DNA from: Flammeovirga pectinis
GTDB taxonomy: Bacteria > Bacteroidota > Bacteroidia > Cytophagales > Flammeovirgaceae
Direction: 5' to 3'
Assembly: GCF_003970675.1 (NCBI RefSeq)
Contig: NZ_CP034562.1
Span: forward strand, 3,942,001-4,006,000
DNA: 64,000 bases
The notes below the pieces were generated by a model that was not told the DNA's origin, did not search any database, and saw nothing but the letters and a program-made list of their open reading frames with translations. Shown here piece by piece: positions 36,519 through 46,154 of the stretch. Both the position numbers and the translations under genes were made by a program. How positions within the stretch are numbered: the stretch's first letter is position 1; every line of letters begins with the position of its first letter.

Positions 36519-36794
36519 TTACTTTCTGATACCAAGTTCTTTGATAATCGCTCTGTAACGGTTGATATCTTTTTTAGAAAGATAGTCAAGCATCGAACGA
36601 CGCTTACCTACTAACTTCATCAAACCACGACGTGTTGAGTGATCTTTTTTATTCACTTTTAAGTGCTCAGTTAAGTGTGAGATACGCTTAGTGAATAAAG
36701 CAACTTGTGCTTCTGGTGATCCAGTATCTTTTTCACCTTCTTTGCTATGTGCAGCAAAGATTTCTTTCTTATACTCAGGGCTTAAATAATCCAT
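36519..36794 (-). CDS. rpsO: Ribosomal protein S15
   Basis: The 91-residue protein has the expected length and S15 signatures: [22 protein letters not shown] near residue 24 and [21 protein letters not shown] near 51, the 16S rRNA-binding region. It binds the central domain of 16S rRNA early in 30S assembly. A leader of about 125 nt with two hairpins precedes it, which may be the site of autoregulation. pnp follows downstream. Confidence 0.97.
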   Translation of the reverse strand: MDYLSPEYKKEIFAAHSKEGEKDTGSPEAQVALFTKRISHLTEHLKVNKKDHSTRRGLMKLVGKRRSMLDYLSKKDINRYRAIIKELGIRK

Positions 36795-36850
36795 AAAACC
36801 ACAAATTAGTTTTGCGAAAAAACTTGAACTTCACGATAATAATTCCTTTT

Positions 36851-36905
36851 GACAGCGAAACCGCGTGTCGAAATTATCTACCCTCAATTCGTAGTTACTT
36901 CGAAT
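36851..36905 (-). promoter_or_regulatory. Structured rpsO leader (possible S15 autoregulatory site)
   Basis: Two hairpins lie in the untranslated leader: GACA-GCG pairing with CGC-(bulge)-TGTC at 36851-36869, and ATTCG / CGAAT at 36887-36905. The position, 57-111 nt upstream of the start codon, suits a ribosomal-protein leader. Confidence 0.4.
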
Positions 36906-36926
36906 GTTAAATAAAAATTTCGGATG

Positions 36927-36934
36927 CAAAACTA
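36927..36934 (-). promoter_or_regulatory. -7 promoter element of rpsO
   Basis: Reads TAGTTTTG on the minus strand, an exact TAnnTTTG about 130 bp before the rpsO start. No good TTG at the usual spacing was seen. Confidence 0.45.
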
Positions 36935-37046
36935 AGGATCTTTTATAAAAAATCCGAATAATATTCAACATAACTATATTCATTAACGAAAAAACACAAT
37001 ATTCGTAGAATCAAAGCATAGGTTTATCCATTAAAACATTAATAAT

Positions 37047-38456
37047 ATGTCGAATAGGGCTGAAAAATTACCAAAAAAGTTCATCAGTAGATTAGAAGGT
37101 CAACTCTCTGAAGAGGACATAATTGCTTTTAAAGAAGCATTTGATGAGTTTGCTCCTGTATCTTACAGAACAAACCCTTTTAAACCTGCTGAAATTGATT
37201 TTTCAGATATTACACCTGTACCTTGGTGCGACGAAGCTCATTATATTGCTAAACGACCGTCGTTTGCAAAAGACCCTTTAATTTTTGCAGGTGCCTATTA
37301 TGTACAGGAAGCCTCTTCAATGTTTTTATGGCAAGCACTTAAACAACATGCTCCATTAGAAAAAGATATTAAAGTTTTAGATTTATGTGCTGCTCCTGGA
37401 GGGAAAAGCACACTCATCAATTCATTAATTACAGAAAAAAGTTTATTGGTAGCTAATGAAGTAGTTGACAAAAGAGCTACTCCTCTAATTGACAATCTTG
37501 TACGTTGGGGTAACCCAAATACAATTGTAACAGCTAATTATTCTGATAGTTTTACACAATTAAGAGAGTATTTTGATGTAATTGTTGCAGACGCACCATG
37601 CTCTGGAGAAGGGATGTTTAGAAAAGATCCTAAAACAATAGACGCATGGTCACCTATGCTGATTAACTCTTGTAGCGATGTTCAAAAAGAAATAGTTGAT
37701 TATATCCCTAAATCTTTAAAAGCAGGAGGGTTATTTATATACAGTACTTGTACATTCTCTCCTCAAGAAAACGAAGAACGTTTAGAACAAATTTTAGATT
37801 CAGAAGAGTTTGAACCTTTAGAAATTGATCTTGATCCTAGTTGGGGGATCACAAAAATAGAAGTTGAAAAGAATGGTGTAAAAGCTACTGGCTATCGTTT
37901 TATTTTTCATAAAACAACTGGTGAAGGGCTTTTCTTAACTGCATTTATAAAAAAAGGAGAGCCATCAAGACATCAAAAATTTAGTGTATCACCTAAAAAG
38001 ATGAAACAGGTTTTCATGTTAAGAAAAAGAGAATCTGAAGAAATGAGAAAATGGTTAGAGAATGGAAATGATTTTGACTTCTATGAAGAGGAAGATGAAA
38101 TTTATGCAATTCCTAAAAACCTAGTCCAAGATTTCAAGATGTTATTTGTAACTCAAACTGTAAGACATCAGGGAATTAAAATGGGTAGACTTAATAAAAA
38201 GAACAACCAACTGATTCCTGATCACGAACTTGCTGTTTCAAACATTATTGCATCAAATATACCTAGTACTGAAGTTGAATATAGAGATGCTATAGACTAT
38301 TTGAAAAAACAAGACATGAGCATCAAAACTATTCAAGGTGTTAAAGGATGGGCACTTATAAAATTCAAAGGCTTAGTATTAGGCTGGGTTAAAGTACTCC
38401 CAAATAGATTAAATAATTATTATCCAACTGAGCATAGATTAGTGAAGAATGTGTAG
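37047..38456 (+). CDS. RsmF-like rRNA m5C methyltransferase
   Basis: The 469-residue protein is a RsmB/RsmF (NOL1/NOP2/Sun) family enzyme. The SAM-binding motif is LDLCAAPGGKST (near residue 112). The two catalytic cysteines lie in ADAPCSGEGMFRKDP (near 184) and IYSTCTFSPQENEE (near 236). A long C-terminal part with VRHQGIKMGRL and KGWALIKFKGLVLGWVK corresponds to the PUA-like RNA-binding region of RsmF/YebU. It probably makes a 5-methylcytosine in 16S rRNA. The exact position cannot be read. A perfect palindromic terminator follows. Confidence 0.9.
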   Translation: MSNRAEKLPKKFISRLEGQLSEEDIIAFKEAFDEFAPVSYRTNPFKPAEIDFSDITPVPWCDEAHYIAKRPSFAKDPLIFAGAYYVQEASSMFLWQALKQHAPLEKDIKVLDLCAAPGGKSTLINSLITEKSLLVANEVVDKRATPLIDNLVRWGNPNTIVTANYSDSFTQLREYFDVIVADAPCSGEGMFRKDPKTIDAWSPMLINSCSDVQKEIVDYIPKSLKAGGLFIYSTCTFSPQENEERLEQILDSEEFEPLEIDLDPSWGITKIEVEKNGVKATGYRFIFHKTTGEGLFLTAFIKKGEPSRHQKFSVSPKKMKQVFMLRKRESEEMRKWLENGNDFDFYEEEDEIYAIPKNLVQDFKMLFVTQTVRHQGIKMGRLNKKNNQLIPDHELAVSNIIASNIPSTEVEYRDAIDYLKKQDMSIKTIQGVKGWALIKFKGLVLGWVKVLPNRLNNYYPTEHRLVKNV

Positions 38457-38473
38457 TAATACAACTATTCAAG

Positions 38474-38515
38474 AACAGAAAAAGGAATACATTATAATGT
38501 ATTCCTTTTTCTGTT
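38474..38515 (+). terminator. Terminator: 42-bp perfect palindrome
   Basis: Two 21-bp arms meet without a spacer at 38494/38495. The arm starts AACAGAAAAAGGAATACATT. T-rich ends on both strands. It lies 17 bp after the RsmF-like gene. Confidence 0.8.
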
Positions 38516-38807
38516 TTATAGTCTCTTTAAAAACAAGAAACCTTTAAAAACAAAAAAAGCTAGCTGAAGCAGCGAGCTCTTTCCTGTTAAACCTAATTTT
38601 ATTAACCCATTATCAATCAAAAATTTTAAATATTTTTTAATCTTTAATGTCTTATCTGATGTAAATGTAAGAAAAAGTTTATTAATACAAACACTTTCTA
38701 GGTAATTTTATTTACAATTATTAAATAAATCCCATTTTAAACCCTAAAATGGTGTTAAAATGTTAACATTAACATGTTTAATAATCAAAAAACGTGTCGT
38801 TTTTAAT
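38516..38807. other. Intergenic DNA with several dyads
   Basis: No ORF of note. Besides the minus-strand terminator at 38552-38578 it has CCATTTTA-5-TAAAATGG near 38733, ATGTTAA-CA-TTAACAT near 38759, and AAAAACG-3-CGTTTTT near 38787. Confidence 0.4.
38552..38578 (-). terminator. Orphan minus-strand terminator
   Basis: AGCTAGCTG / CAGCGAGCT (one mismatch, loop AAG), followed on the minus strand by seven T. It is about 230 bp beyond the nhaC terminator with no gene in between. Confidence 0.5.
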
Positions 38808-38842
38808 AAAAAAAGAGTACATACCTATTCAGTACATACTCC
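38808..38842 (-). terminator. Terminator of nhaC
   Basis: On the minus strand GAGTATGTAC pairs with GTATGTACTC (two G-U pairs), followed by seven T. Confidence 0.8.
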
Positions 38843-38887
38843 TTCTATATATTTTAAGTAAAACCTTTTGAGGTTTCTTATTACTTT

Positions 38888-40327
38888 CTAATCATCAATT
38901 CTCTTAATCTTAATTTTTAATGCAGCAAATAACACTGTCATTATCGGACTAAGTAGGTTGAAAAAGCAATAAGGTAAATAAGCTCCCGTAGCTACTCCTA
39001 AAACTGTAGACTGTGCTACTCCACACGTATTCCAAGGAACTAATACAGACGTAACAGTTGCTGTATCTTCTAATGTTCTACTTAAATTCTCTGGAGCCAA
39101 TCCTTTTTCTTTAAATGCATTTGCATACATTTTACCCGGTACTACAATTGCTAAATACTGATCTGATGCTGTTACATTAAAGAAAATACAGGTTGATGCA
39201 GCAGAGGCAAATAAGCCAGTTTCACTTGTTACTTTAGAAATTATTGTCTCTGTAATTTTATGTAACATTCCACTTACTTCCATAGCACCTCCAAAAGCCA
39301 TTGCAACCAAAATTAACCATATAGTGTTTAGCATTCCAACCATACCACTTGATGAAAGTAGACCAGATACAATCACATTTTCAGATTCAATAGATACACC
39401 TTCATACATAGATTTCATTAAAACCATGTACGAGCTTTGCCATCCTTCATTCATTCCAGAAGCAATTCTCTCAACAATTTGAGGTTGAACTATAATTCCA
39501 ACAATTGCACCAGCTAAAGACCCAATTAATAATGCAGGTAAAGCTGGCACTTTTTTTATAATCAATACAACTACTAACGCAGGTACTAAAAATAAGAAAG
39601 GTGAAATATTAAAAGATGATTCTAAAGCTACTAATACCTCTTGAACATCTGTTTGAGAGACTGAAGAGTCGTATCCAAATCCAATAATTAAAAATAGGAT
39701 AGCGGCTATTACAAAAGAAGGAACTGTTGTATATAGCATATATCTTATATGTGTAAACAAATCTGTTCCTGCTACTGCTGGGGCTAAATTTGTTGTATCT
39801 GATAATGGAGACATTTTATCACCAAAATAAGCACCACTTATAATTGCTCCTGCAACTAAGCCATCGCTCATACCTAGTGTTTTTCCTATACCTAGTAAAG
39901 CTAAACCAACTGTTGCAATTGTAGACCAAGAGCTACCAGTTGCTACAGATACAATGGCACAAATTATTATTGTTGCAAATAAGAATATTGATGGGTTTAA
40001 TATTTTAAGACCATAATAAACCATAGCTGGTACAATACCACCTAACAGCCAAGTACCTGCTAAGGCACCAATTAAAAGTAAAATTAATATTGATGGCATT
40101 GCTGTACCTATACTATTTACTATGCCATCCATTAAAGTATCCCATGTTACATTTAATCTGAAAATAGCAACACAACCTACAACGGCCGTTGATAACATTA
40201 AAATAACTTGATTTGATCCTGAGAGGCCATCGTCTTTAAACACTAAAACATTTATAGTGAGCATGACGAGTAAGAATAGAATTGGTATAATAGATTCTAA
40301 AAACGTAGGTTTTCTGTGTTCATTCAT
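38888..40327 (-). CDS. nhaC: Na+/H+ antiporter, NhaC family
   Basis: The 479-residue protein has about twelve membrane helices and the NhaC signatures: GALAGTWLLGGIVPAMVYYG near residue 84, SVATGSSWSTIATVG near 126, and GAYFGDKMSPLSDTTNLAPA near 166. The second half has FNVTASDQYLAIVVPG and WNTCGVAQST. It exchanges external protons for internal Na+. It stands alone between two terminators. With nhaD it gives the cell two unrelated sodium exporters. Confidence 0.93.
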   Translation of the reverse strand: MNEHRKPTFLESIIPILFLLVMLTINVLVFKDDGLSGSNQVILMLSTAVVGCVAIFRLNVTWDTLMDGIVNSIGTAMPSILILLLIGALAGTWLLGGIVPAMVYYGLKILNPSIFLFATIIICAIVSVATGSSWSTIATVGLALLGIGKTLGMSDGLVAGAIISGAYFGDKMSPLSDTTNLAPAVAGTDLFTHIRYMLYTTVPSFVIAAILFLIIGFGYDSSVSQTDVQEVLVALESSFNISPFLFLVPALVVVLIIKKVPALPALLIGSLAGAIVGIIVQPQIVERIASGMNEGWQSSYMVLMKSMYEGVSIESENVIVSGLLSSSGMVGMLNTIWLILVAMAFGGAMEVSGMLHKITETIISKVTSETGLFASAASTCIFFNVTASDQYLAIVVPGKMYANAFKEKGLAPENLSRTLEDTATVTSVLVPWNTCGVAQSTVLGVATGAYLPYCFFNLLSPIMTVLFAALKIKIKRIDD

Positions 40328-40393
40328 AGTGACAAAGTTGTTGCGGCAACGCCTTATTTAATCCTGTTTATATTTGTTGTTGGTAAAACTAAG

Positions 40394-40444
40394 AAAAAGG
40401 GCTGTGATTCCTACTCTTTACCATAGAGAGAATCAAAGCCCTTA
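40394..40444 (-). terminator. Terminator of the GAF sensor gene
   Basis: AAGGGCT-x-TGATTC / GAATCA-x-AGCCCTT, 14-bp arms with one mismatch; the minus strand ends CCCTTTTTC. Confidence 0.8.
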
Positions 40445-40487
40445 AGTATTAATTGTATAACTAATGTTAGAGAATATTAAAATTATC

Positions 40488-42287
40488 TTAATTTTTTTCT
40501 ATCTCAGAAATTTCCCTCTCTAATTCGTTAATTCGCTGTTTTTGAGCATCTAACTGATTTCTCAGTTGAATAACTACTCTAGAAGTATCCATATCAGAAA
40601 TACTAGATGCGATAACTTCTGACAATTTTAATAAGAAATCAACCTTATAATCATCAAATTTATTAAATGATGAAATTTCTAAAATTCCGTACATCTTATC
40701 ACTATACATCAATGGCAAGATGGCAAGACTTTTAGGTTTAGCACCTCCCATTCCAGAAGTAATATTGATATAATCATCTGGAACATCTTCAATGTAAACC
40801 ATTTGTTGCTCTTTATATACTTGCCCCAAAAGACCACTTTCTATATCGTATTTTTTAGCTTCATGGCGTTTTTTATCATAAGCGTACATTGCCATTACTT
40901 GTAGTACTTGTTGTTGCTTATTATTTTCTTGAACTAAAATAAAAGTACCCTGACTGGCTCCAATATATTCAATAATTCTCCTTAATAAATTATCAAACCA
41001 TTCTTCTTCGTCTTCCATTTTAACACGTAGAAGTTGGTTAAAATCAGCCATTCCTTGTGTTGCCCAATTTCTTCGGTACTCTTCTTCTTGTACATCTCTA
41101 AATTTATTACGCATCTGAAGTAAATCATTTGCTAGAGGTGTATTTTCAAATCGTTTAAGATAAGTTACATCAACATTTCCGTCTGTAACTTTTTTAGAAA
41201 AATCGTTGGCAGCACTAAACTGCTCATCTACTTCAAATATTTTTGTTGATATCTCTTTAATTTCATCAAAAATATCTTTAGACTCTTCTTTTAATTTATC
41301 TAATTTCTGACCAGCTGATAAAGCAGAAGATATTTTAAATAAGAAATTAAAACGTCTGTTTAACATTCCTGTAAATCTAAAAATAAACCATCCTAAAATT
41401 ACAGATTGTAAAAAGAAGATAAATAAGAATGCCGCTACCATCCATTTAACATAGGTAGCATTATTAGAAAGTACATTTTCAGAAAGGCTTAGAAGACGTA
41501 AGTTTATTTGTCCTTGTAAATCAGAAACTTGCTTCATCAAACCAGAATTTTGTCCTCTTCCAATCGATTTCATTAAATCAACTACTTTATGCATACCAAA
41601 TTGATATGCTGCTAAACTAGCCCTAAGATTTCTAACATCTTGTTCTGTAAAAGAAGAACTTCTTTGTAATTGATAGACCTTTACGATATGCTTTTCAAAG
41701 TTCTCTACACTTTCATCAAAAGATTTAATATATTTTGATTCACCTCTTAATAAGAAATCTTTTTCATTTCTTCTCATTGTTAAGAGTAAGCCTAAGTTGT
41801 AATTAAATCCGGTAGCTTCTATTTTATGAATTTTAGAACGCATATTTCCTATCATTCCCCAATCTTTAAAACCGAGGTCAAGGTATTTACGCATTAAAAA
41901 ATCTTGTTGTGCTTTTAATTGCTCTAAGTCAGCCCTTAAAAATTCCATTTCCTTTGCTCTAGGATCATCCAACTCATCCATTTGCTTTCTTACTTCTTCG
42001 ACTGCAATTAAAGAAGAATCTAAAAGGTTTATGGAACGAACTGTATTTGTACTTTTTCTGTTTTTATAAAATTCTGATGTAATTAAATCTTCTAAGAGAA
42101 AGTTTTTATAATAAATTTCTGACTCTGTATAGAGCGAAGAACATTGTTTAAATTTTTCTGTTAGTTCACTAGTTTCTATTAAAGATTTTGCTGTAAAATA
42201 CACTGTGCCTAAAGTCATAAACAGTAGGGTTGTGTTTACTACAAACAATACAATGAGTCTAAAACGGAAAGTCTTACGAAAGATCAT
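40488..42287 (-). CDS. Membrane GAF-domain sensor without kinase domain
   Basis: The 599-residue protein has two membrane helices (about residues 9-29 and 279-300). They bracket a largely helical periplasmic domain that includes LLTMRRNEKDFLLRGESKY, typical of helical-bundle chemosensory domains. The cytosolic part has a HAMP-like linker, then a GAF domain (about 405-560, from WFDNLLRRIIEYIGASQGTF to FLLKLSEVIASSI) and a C-terminal coiled coil. There is no histidine kinase, GGDEF or phosphatase domain. It may signal through its coiled coil to a separate partner. The gene is monocistronic, next to dxs. Confidence 0.8.
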   Translation of the reverse strand: MIFRKTFRFRLIVLFVVNTTLLFMTLGTVYFTAKSLIETSELTEKFKQCSSLYTESEIYYKNFLLEDLITSEFYKNRKSTNTVRSINLLDSSLIAVEEVRKQMDELDDPRAKEMEFLRADLEQLKAQQDFLMRKYLDLGFKDWGMIGNMRSKIHKIEATGFNYNLGLLLTMRRNEKDFLLRGESKYIKSFDESVENFEKHIVKVYQLQRSSSFTEQDVRNLRASLAAYQFGMHKVVDLMKSIGRGQNSGLMKQVSDLQGQINLRLLSLSENVLSNNATYVKWMVAAFLFIFFLQSVILGWFIFRFTGMLNRRFNFLFKISSALSAGQKLDKLKEESKDIFDEIKEISTKIFEVDEQFSAANDFSKKVTDGNVDVTYLKRFENTPLANDLLQMRNKFRDVQEEEYRRNWATQGMADFNQLLRVKMEDEEEWFDNLLRRIIEYIGASQGTFILVQENNKQQQVLQVMAMYAYDKKRHEAKKYDIESGLLGQVYKEQQMVYIEDVPDDYINITSGMGGAKPKSLAILPLMYSDKMYGILEISSFNKFDDYKVDFLLKLSEVIASSISDMDTSRVVIQLRNQLDAQKQRINELEREISEIEKN

Positions 42288-42330
42288 AATTTAATTTATC
42301 TCTAAGTAAACGGACGCTTAAATTTCAGTC

Positions 42331-42375
42331 AAAAAAATAAGGACTGCTAAAAGCTTTGCTTTTAAAACAGTCCTT
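42331..42375 (-). terminator. Terminator of dxs
   Basis: AAGGACTG / CAGTCCTT arms with an inner TAAAAGC / GCTTTTA stem and a seven-T tail on the minus strand. Confidence 0.87.
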
Positions 42376-42428
42376 ACTTCAAAAATATTGCCTCAATCCA
42401 TAGTTTTATCAAAAACTAGTAGATTTTT

Positions 42429-44369
42429 CTATTTACTCTTAACTAAAACTTTGCTTTTTGACTTCACATTAGAAGACAGTTTTAAAATTGCTTCTAAAAT
42501 ACCATCATGGTCAAAACCTGCTTCTTTCTGAAGCTCCAATTGTTCGCCTTGTTCAATAATTGTATCTGGAATACCAAGACGTACAATTTGCTTATTAGTA
42601 AAGCCGTTGTCCATCATCCATTCTAGAATTGCACTACCAAATCCGCCCATAATTGCACCATCTTCTATAGTAACAACTTTGTCAAATTTAGTAAAAACCT
42701 CATGAAGCATTTCCTCATCAATAGGTTTTACAAAACGCATATCATAATGAGCAGGATTAATACCCTCAGCTTGGAAACGATCTGATAACTGAACAACATA
42801 ATTTCCTATATGTCCAAAAGTTAATACAGCTACGTCTTCACCATCTTTAATTTTTCGACCTTTACCTACTTGTATTTCTTCCATAGGTACTTTCCATTCC
42901 GGCATTACACCTTGCCCTCTTGGGTATCTTATAGAAAATGGAGACGTTCTATGTTTAACAGCTGTATGCATCATGTGTCTTAATTCTGCTTCATTCATTG
43001 GTGCTGCAACCACTAAATTTGGAATACAACGCATAAATGGAATATCATAAGCACCGTGGTGTGTAGCTCCATCTGCTCCTGCAAAACCTGCCCTATCTAA
43101 ACAGAAAATAACTGGTAAATTTTGGATACAGACATCATGAACAACCTGATCATAGGCACGTTGCATGAACGAAGAATAGATATTACAGAAAGGAATCATT
43201 CCTTCTGCTGCTAAACCAGCTGCAAAAGTTACAGCATGTTGTTCGGCAATACCCACATCAATAGCACGATCGGGCATTTCTTTCATCATTATATTTAATG
43301 AACAACCCGATGGCATTGCAGGAGTAATACCCATAATTTTTTCGTTTTCACGTGCCATTTCTAAAATGGTCTCACCAAAAACAGTCTGATATTTAGGTGC
43401 TTGTGGAGTTGTGAAAACCTTTTTCTTAATCTCTCCCGTTAATTTATCAAACTTACCTGGAGCATGCCATTTAGTTTGATCTTTTTCTGCAAGAGCATAG
43501 CCTTTACCTTTTACAGTAACAGCATGAAGAATTTTTGGTCCTGGAATTTTTTTCAAATCTTCCATTACATGAACCAAATGATTTATATCGTGACCATCTA
43601 CTGGTCCAAAATATCGTAAACCTAAAGCTTCAAATAAATTGCTTTGTTCTAATAAAGCAGACTTTAAAGCATTTTCTGCAGCTGATACAGCTTGTTGAGC
43701 ATGTGGTCCAATCTTTTTGACTTTACCCAACATGTTCCAAACTTCATCTTTTATTTTATTATAAAAAGGAGAAGTTGTTATATCTGTCAAGTAATCTTTT
43801 AAAGCACCTTGATTTGGATCAATGGCCATTCTGTTATCATTTAAAATGATAAGAATGTTAGCATCCGATGCACCTGCATGGTTCATTGCTTCAAAAGCCA
43901 TCCCTGCCGTCATAGATCCATCTCCAATTACAGCAATATGCTGGCGATCATCTCCTTTTTCTTTAGAGGCGATTGCCATTCCTAATGCTGCAGAAATTGA
44001 CGTAGATGAATGACCAACACCAAATGTATCGTATTCACTTTCGTCTCTTTTTGGGAAACCTGATAAACCACCATACTGTCTATTAGTATGGAATTGATCC
44101 CGACGTCCTGTAAGTATTTTATGATTATAAGCCTGATGACCTACATCCCATACAATTCTATCATAGGGAGTATTGTATACATAATGCATGGCTACAGATA
44201 ATTCTGTAACACCTAAGCTTGCTCCAAAGTGTCCTCCATAAATAGATACATTATCTATAATATATTGACGTAACTCCTCACACACTTGATATAATTTATC
44301 AAGAGGTAATTTTCTCAAATCCGCAGGATTATCGATTTTGGCAAGAAGTTCACCCGGTTGAATTAGCAT
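42429..44369 (-). CDS. dxs: 1-deoxy-D-xylulose-5-phosphate synthase
   Basis: The 646-residue enzyme is full length. The thiamine-diphosphate region includes GDGSMTAGMAFEAMNH (near 148) and NDNRMAI. The pyrimidine-domain Glu lies in DVGIAEQHAVTFAAGLA (near 372), and the transketolase C domain ends the protein. GAFGGHF-like SIYGGHFGASLGVTEL near residue 43 is also typical. It condenses pyruvate and glyceraldehyde 3-phosphate, the first step of the MEP isoprenoid pathway. It is divergent from leuC, with a recognisable promoter and a leader of about 190 nt that holds two hairpins. Confidence 0.97.
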   Translation of the reverse strand: MLIQPGELLAKIDNPADLRKLPLDKLYQVCEELRQYIIDNVSIYGGHFGASLGVTELSVAMHYVYNTPYDRIVWDVGHQAYNHKILTGRRDQFHTNRQYGGLSGFPKRDESEYDTFGVGHSSTSISAALGMAIASKEKGDDRQHIAVIGDGSMTAGMAFEAMNHAGASDANILIILNDNRMAIDPNQGALKDYLTDITTSPFYNKIKDEVWNMLGKVKKIGPHAQQAVSAAENALKSALLEQSNLFEALGLRYFGPVDGHDINHLVHVMEDLKKIPGPKILHAVTVKGKGYALAEKDQTKWHAPGKFDKLTGEIKKKVFTTPQAPKYQTVFGETILEMARENEKIMGITPAMPSGCSLNIMMKEMPDRAIDVGIAEQHAVTFAAGLAAEGMIPFCNIYSSFMQRAYDQVVHDVCIQNLPVIFCLDRAGFAGADGATHHGAYDIPFMRCIPNLVVAAPMNEAELRHMMHTAVKHRTSPFSIRYPRGQGVMPEWKVPMEEIQVGKGRKIKDGEDVAVLTFGHIGNYVVQLSDRFQAEGINPAHYDMRFVKPIDEEMLHEVFTKFDKVVTIEDGAIMGGFGSAILEWMMDNGFTNKQIVRLGIPDTIIEQGEQLELQKEAGFDHDGILEAILKLSSNVKSKSKVLVKSK

Positions 44370-44403
44370 AACTTTTTTATTTAAATAAACACCTTGTAAC
44401 AGG

Positions 44404-44428
44404 TCTGAAATCGTAATTATATTTCAGA
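44404..44428 (-). promoter_or_regulatory. Inverted repeat in the dxs leader (proximal)
   Basis: Perfect 8-bp arms TCTGAAAT / ATTTCAGA with a 9-nt loop, 35-59 nt upstream of the dxs start codon. Confidence 0.4.
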
Positions 44429-44465
44429 ACGAATTTTTTAAAATTACATAGGTAGTTAAATTTGA

Positions 44466-44486
44466 TACTGTAAATCTTTTACAGTA
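44466..44486 (-). promoter_or_regulatory. Inverted repeat in the dxs leader (distal)
   Basis: Perfect 9-bp arms TACTGTAAA / TTTACAGTA with a 3-nt centre. It could be a hairpin in the leader RNA or an operator. Confidence 0.45.
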
Positions 44487-44569
44487 ATATAATAACCATC
44501 ATATTCTGAATGTAAAACGAACTAATATTAGCAATTGTTTTCAGAATTTGATGATTACGGAAATTGAGA

Positions 44570-44602
44570 CAAAAATAATACAAAGATTTTCTCACTCAGC
44601 AA
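44570..44602 (-). promoter_or_regulatory. Bacteroidota-type promoter of dxs
   Basis: On the minus strand TTG (44600-44602) and TATTTTTG (44570-44577, an exact TAnnTTTG) are 22 bp apart. This gives a leader of about 190 nt before dxs. Confidence 0.55.
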
Positions 44603-44733
44603 TAAGGTGCGAAAATAGTTCTAAATTTCCACTAAATTCTTATACATTCTTGTGAAATTATATATTTCGCAGTGTATAATACAACTGTTTAGAAGATTTT
44701 TTAGAGAAAGAATAGATTTAAAACAATAGATAC

Positions 44734-46134
44734 ATGAGCAACAACAAACCAAGAACACTGTTCGACAAAGTGTGGGACAATCACGTTGTACAAAGAAAAG
44801 AAGGATTTCCAGATGTTTTATACATCGACACACATTTCATTCACGAAGTAACTAGCCCGCAAGCTTTTAATGGTCTCCGTGCAAGAGGAATCCAACTTGC
44901 TCGTGTAGATCAGACTTGGGGTACTGCAGATCATAATGTACCAACAAAAGATCAGCATTTACCTATTAAAGAGGCTTTATCTAGAAACCAAGTTGAAACG
45001 CTTACAAAAAACTGTGATGAGTTTGGTGTAAAACTTTATGGTTTAGGACACCCTTTTCAAGGAATTGTTCACGTAATAGGACCAGAGTTAGGAATAACTC
45101 AACCTGGTAAAACTATTGTTTGTGGTGATAGCCATACATCAACTCATGGTGCATTCGGTTCTATTGCCTTTGGTATCGGAACAAGTCAAGTAGAACAAGT
45201 AATGTCTACGCAATGTACGCTTCAAAACAAGCCTAAAGCGATGAGAATCGTAGTAAATGGTGAGTTACAAGAAGGTGTAACAGCAAAAGACATTGTATTA
45301 TATATTATCGCTCAGCTTTCTGCTTCTGGTGGAACAGGTTATTTTATTGAGTTTGCTGGTTCAGCAATCGAAGCCCTTTCTATGGAAGGTAGAATGACTG
45401 TTTGTAACATGAGTATCGAAATGGGTGCAAGAGGGGGTATTATTGCTCCAGACCAAACTACATTTGATTATGTAGAAGGTAGAGAGTTCTCTCCTAAAGG
45501 TGAAGCATGGGAAGAAGCATTAGCCTACTGGCAATCTTTACCAACTGATGAAGATGCTACTTTTGATGTTGAACATGTTTACAATACAGCAGACATTGCT
45601 CCAATGTTAACGTACGGTACAAACCCAGGAATGGGTATCGGTGTGGATATTGCTGTTCCTGCTCCTGCAAGTGAGTCGGATAAAAAAGCATTAGATTACA
45701 TGGGCTTAGAAGCTGGTGAATCTTTAATTGGTAAGCCGATTGACTATGTGTTTATTGGTAGCTGTACAAACGCTCGTATAGAAGATTTAAGAGCTGTAGC
45801 TGCATTTGTTAAAGGTAAAAAGAAAGCAGACGGTGTAAACGTTTGGATTGTACCTGGTTCTAAACAAGTTGAAAAACAAGCAATTGCAGAAGGTTTAGAT
45901 AAAGCTTTTGCTGCTGCCGGTTTTGAACTACGTGAACCTGGTTGTTCTGCATGTTTAGGTATGAACGAAGATAAAGTTCCTGCTGGCATGTACTGTATTT
46001 CTACTTCAAACAGAAACTTTGAGGGTCGTCAAGGACCTGGTGCTAGAACATTACTAGCTTCTCCACTTACTGCTGCTGCTGCTGCTGTAAACGGTCATAT
46101 TGTTGATGTGAGAGAAGAATTAGCTACTGTTTAA
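44734..46134 (+). CDS. leuC: 3-isopropylmalate dehydratase, large subunit
   Basis: The 466-residue protein is an aconitase-family large subunit of usual length. The [4Fe-4S] ligands lie in [12 protein letters not shown] (Cys near 348) and [11 protein letters not shown] (two Cys near 408-411). [21 protein letters not shown] near 130 is the substrate-binding region. With LeuD it isomerises 2- to 3-isopropylmalate in leucine synthesis. It is the first gene of a leuCDB operon, and leuD starts 20 bp downstream. leuA is not in the window. Confidence 0.97.
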   Translation: MSNNKPRTLFDKVWDNHVVQRKEGFPDVLYIDTHFIHEVTSPQAFNGLRARGIQLARVDQTWGTADHNVPTKDQHLPIKEALSRNQVETLTKNCDEFGVKLYGLGHPFQGIVHVIGPELGITQPGKTIVCGDSHTSTHGAFGSIAFGIGTSQVEQVMSTQCTLQNKPKAMRIVVNGELQEGVTAKDIVLYIIAQLSASGGTGYFIEFAGSAIEALSMEGRMTVCNMSIEMGARGGIIAPDQTTFDYVEGREFSPKGEAWEEALAYWQSLPTDEDATFDVEHVYNTADIAPMLTYGTNPGMGIGVDIAVPAPASESDKKALDYMGLEAGESLIGKPIDYVFIGSCTNARIEDLRAVAAFVKGKKKADGVNVWIVPGSKQVEKQAIAEGLDKAFAAAGFELREPGCSACLGMNEDKVPAGMYCISTSNRNFEGRQGPGARTLLASPLTAAAAAVNGHIVDVREELATV

Positions 46135-46154
46135 TCAAAAGAGACTTTATTAAA

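Noticed and set aside
44641-44678. Imperfect dyad TATACA...GAAAT-5-ATTTC...TGTATA upstream of leuC
   Set aside because: The arms are interrupted asymmetrically (7 and 4 bases), so it was not called as an operator.
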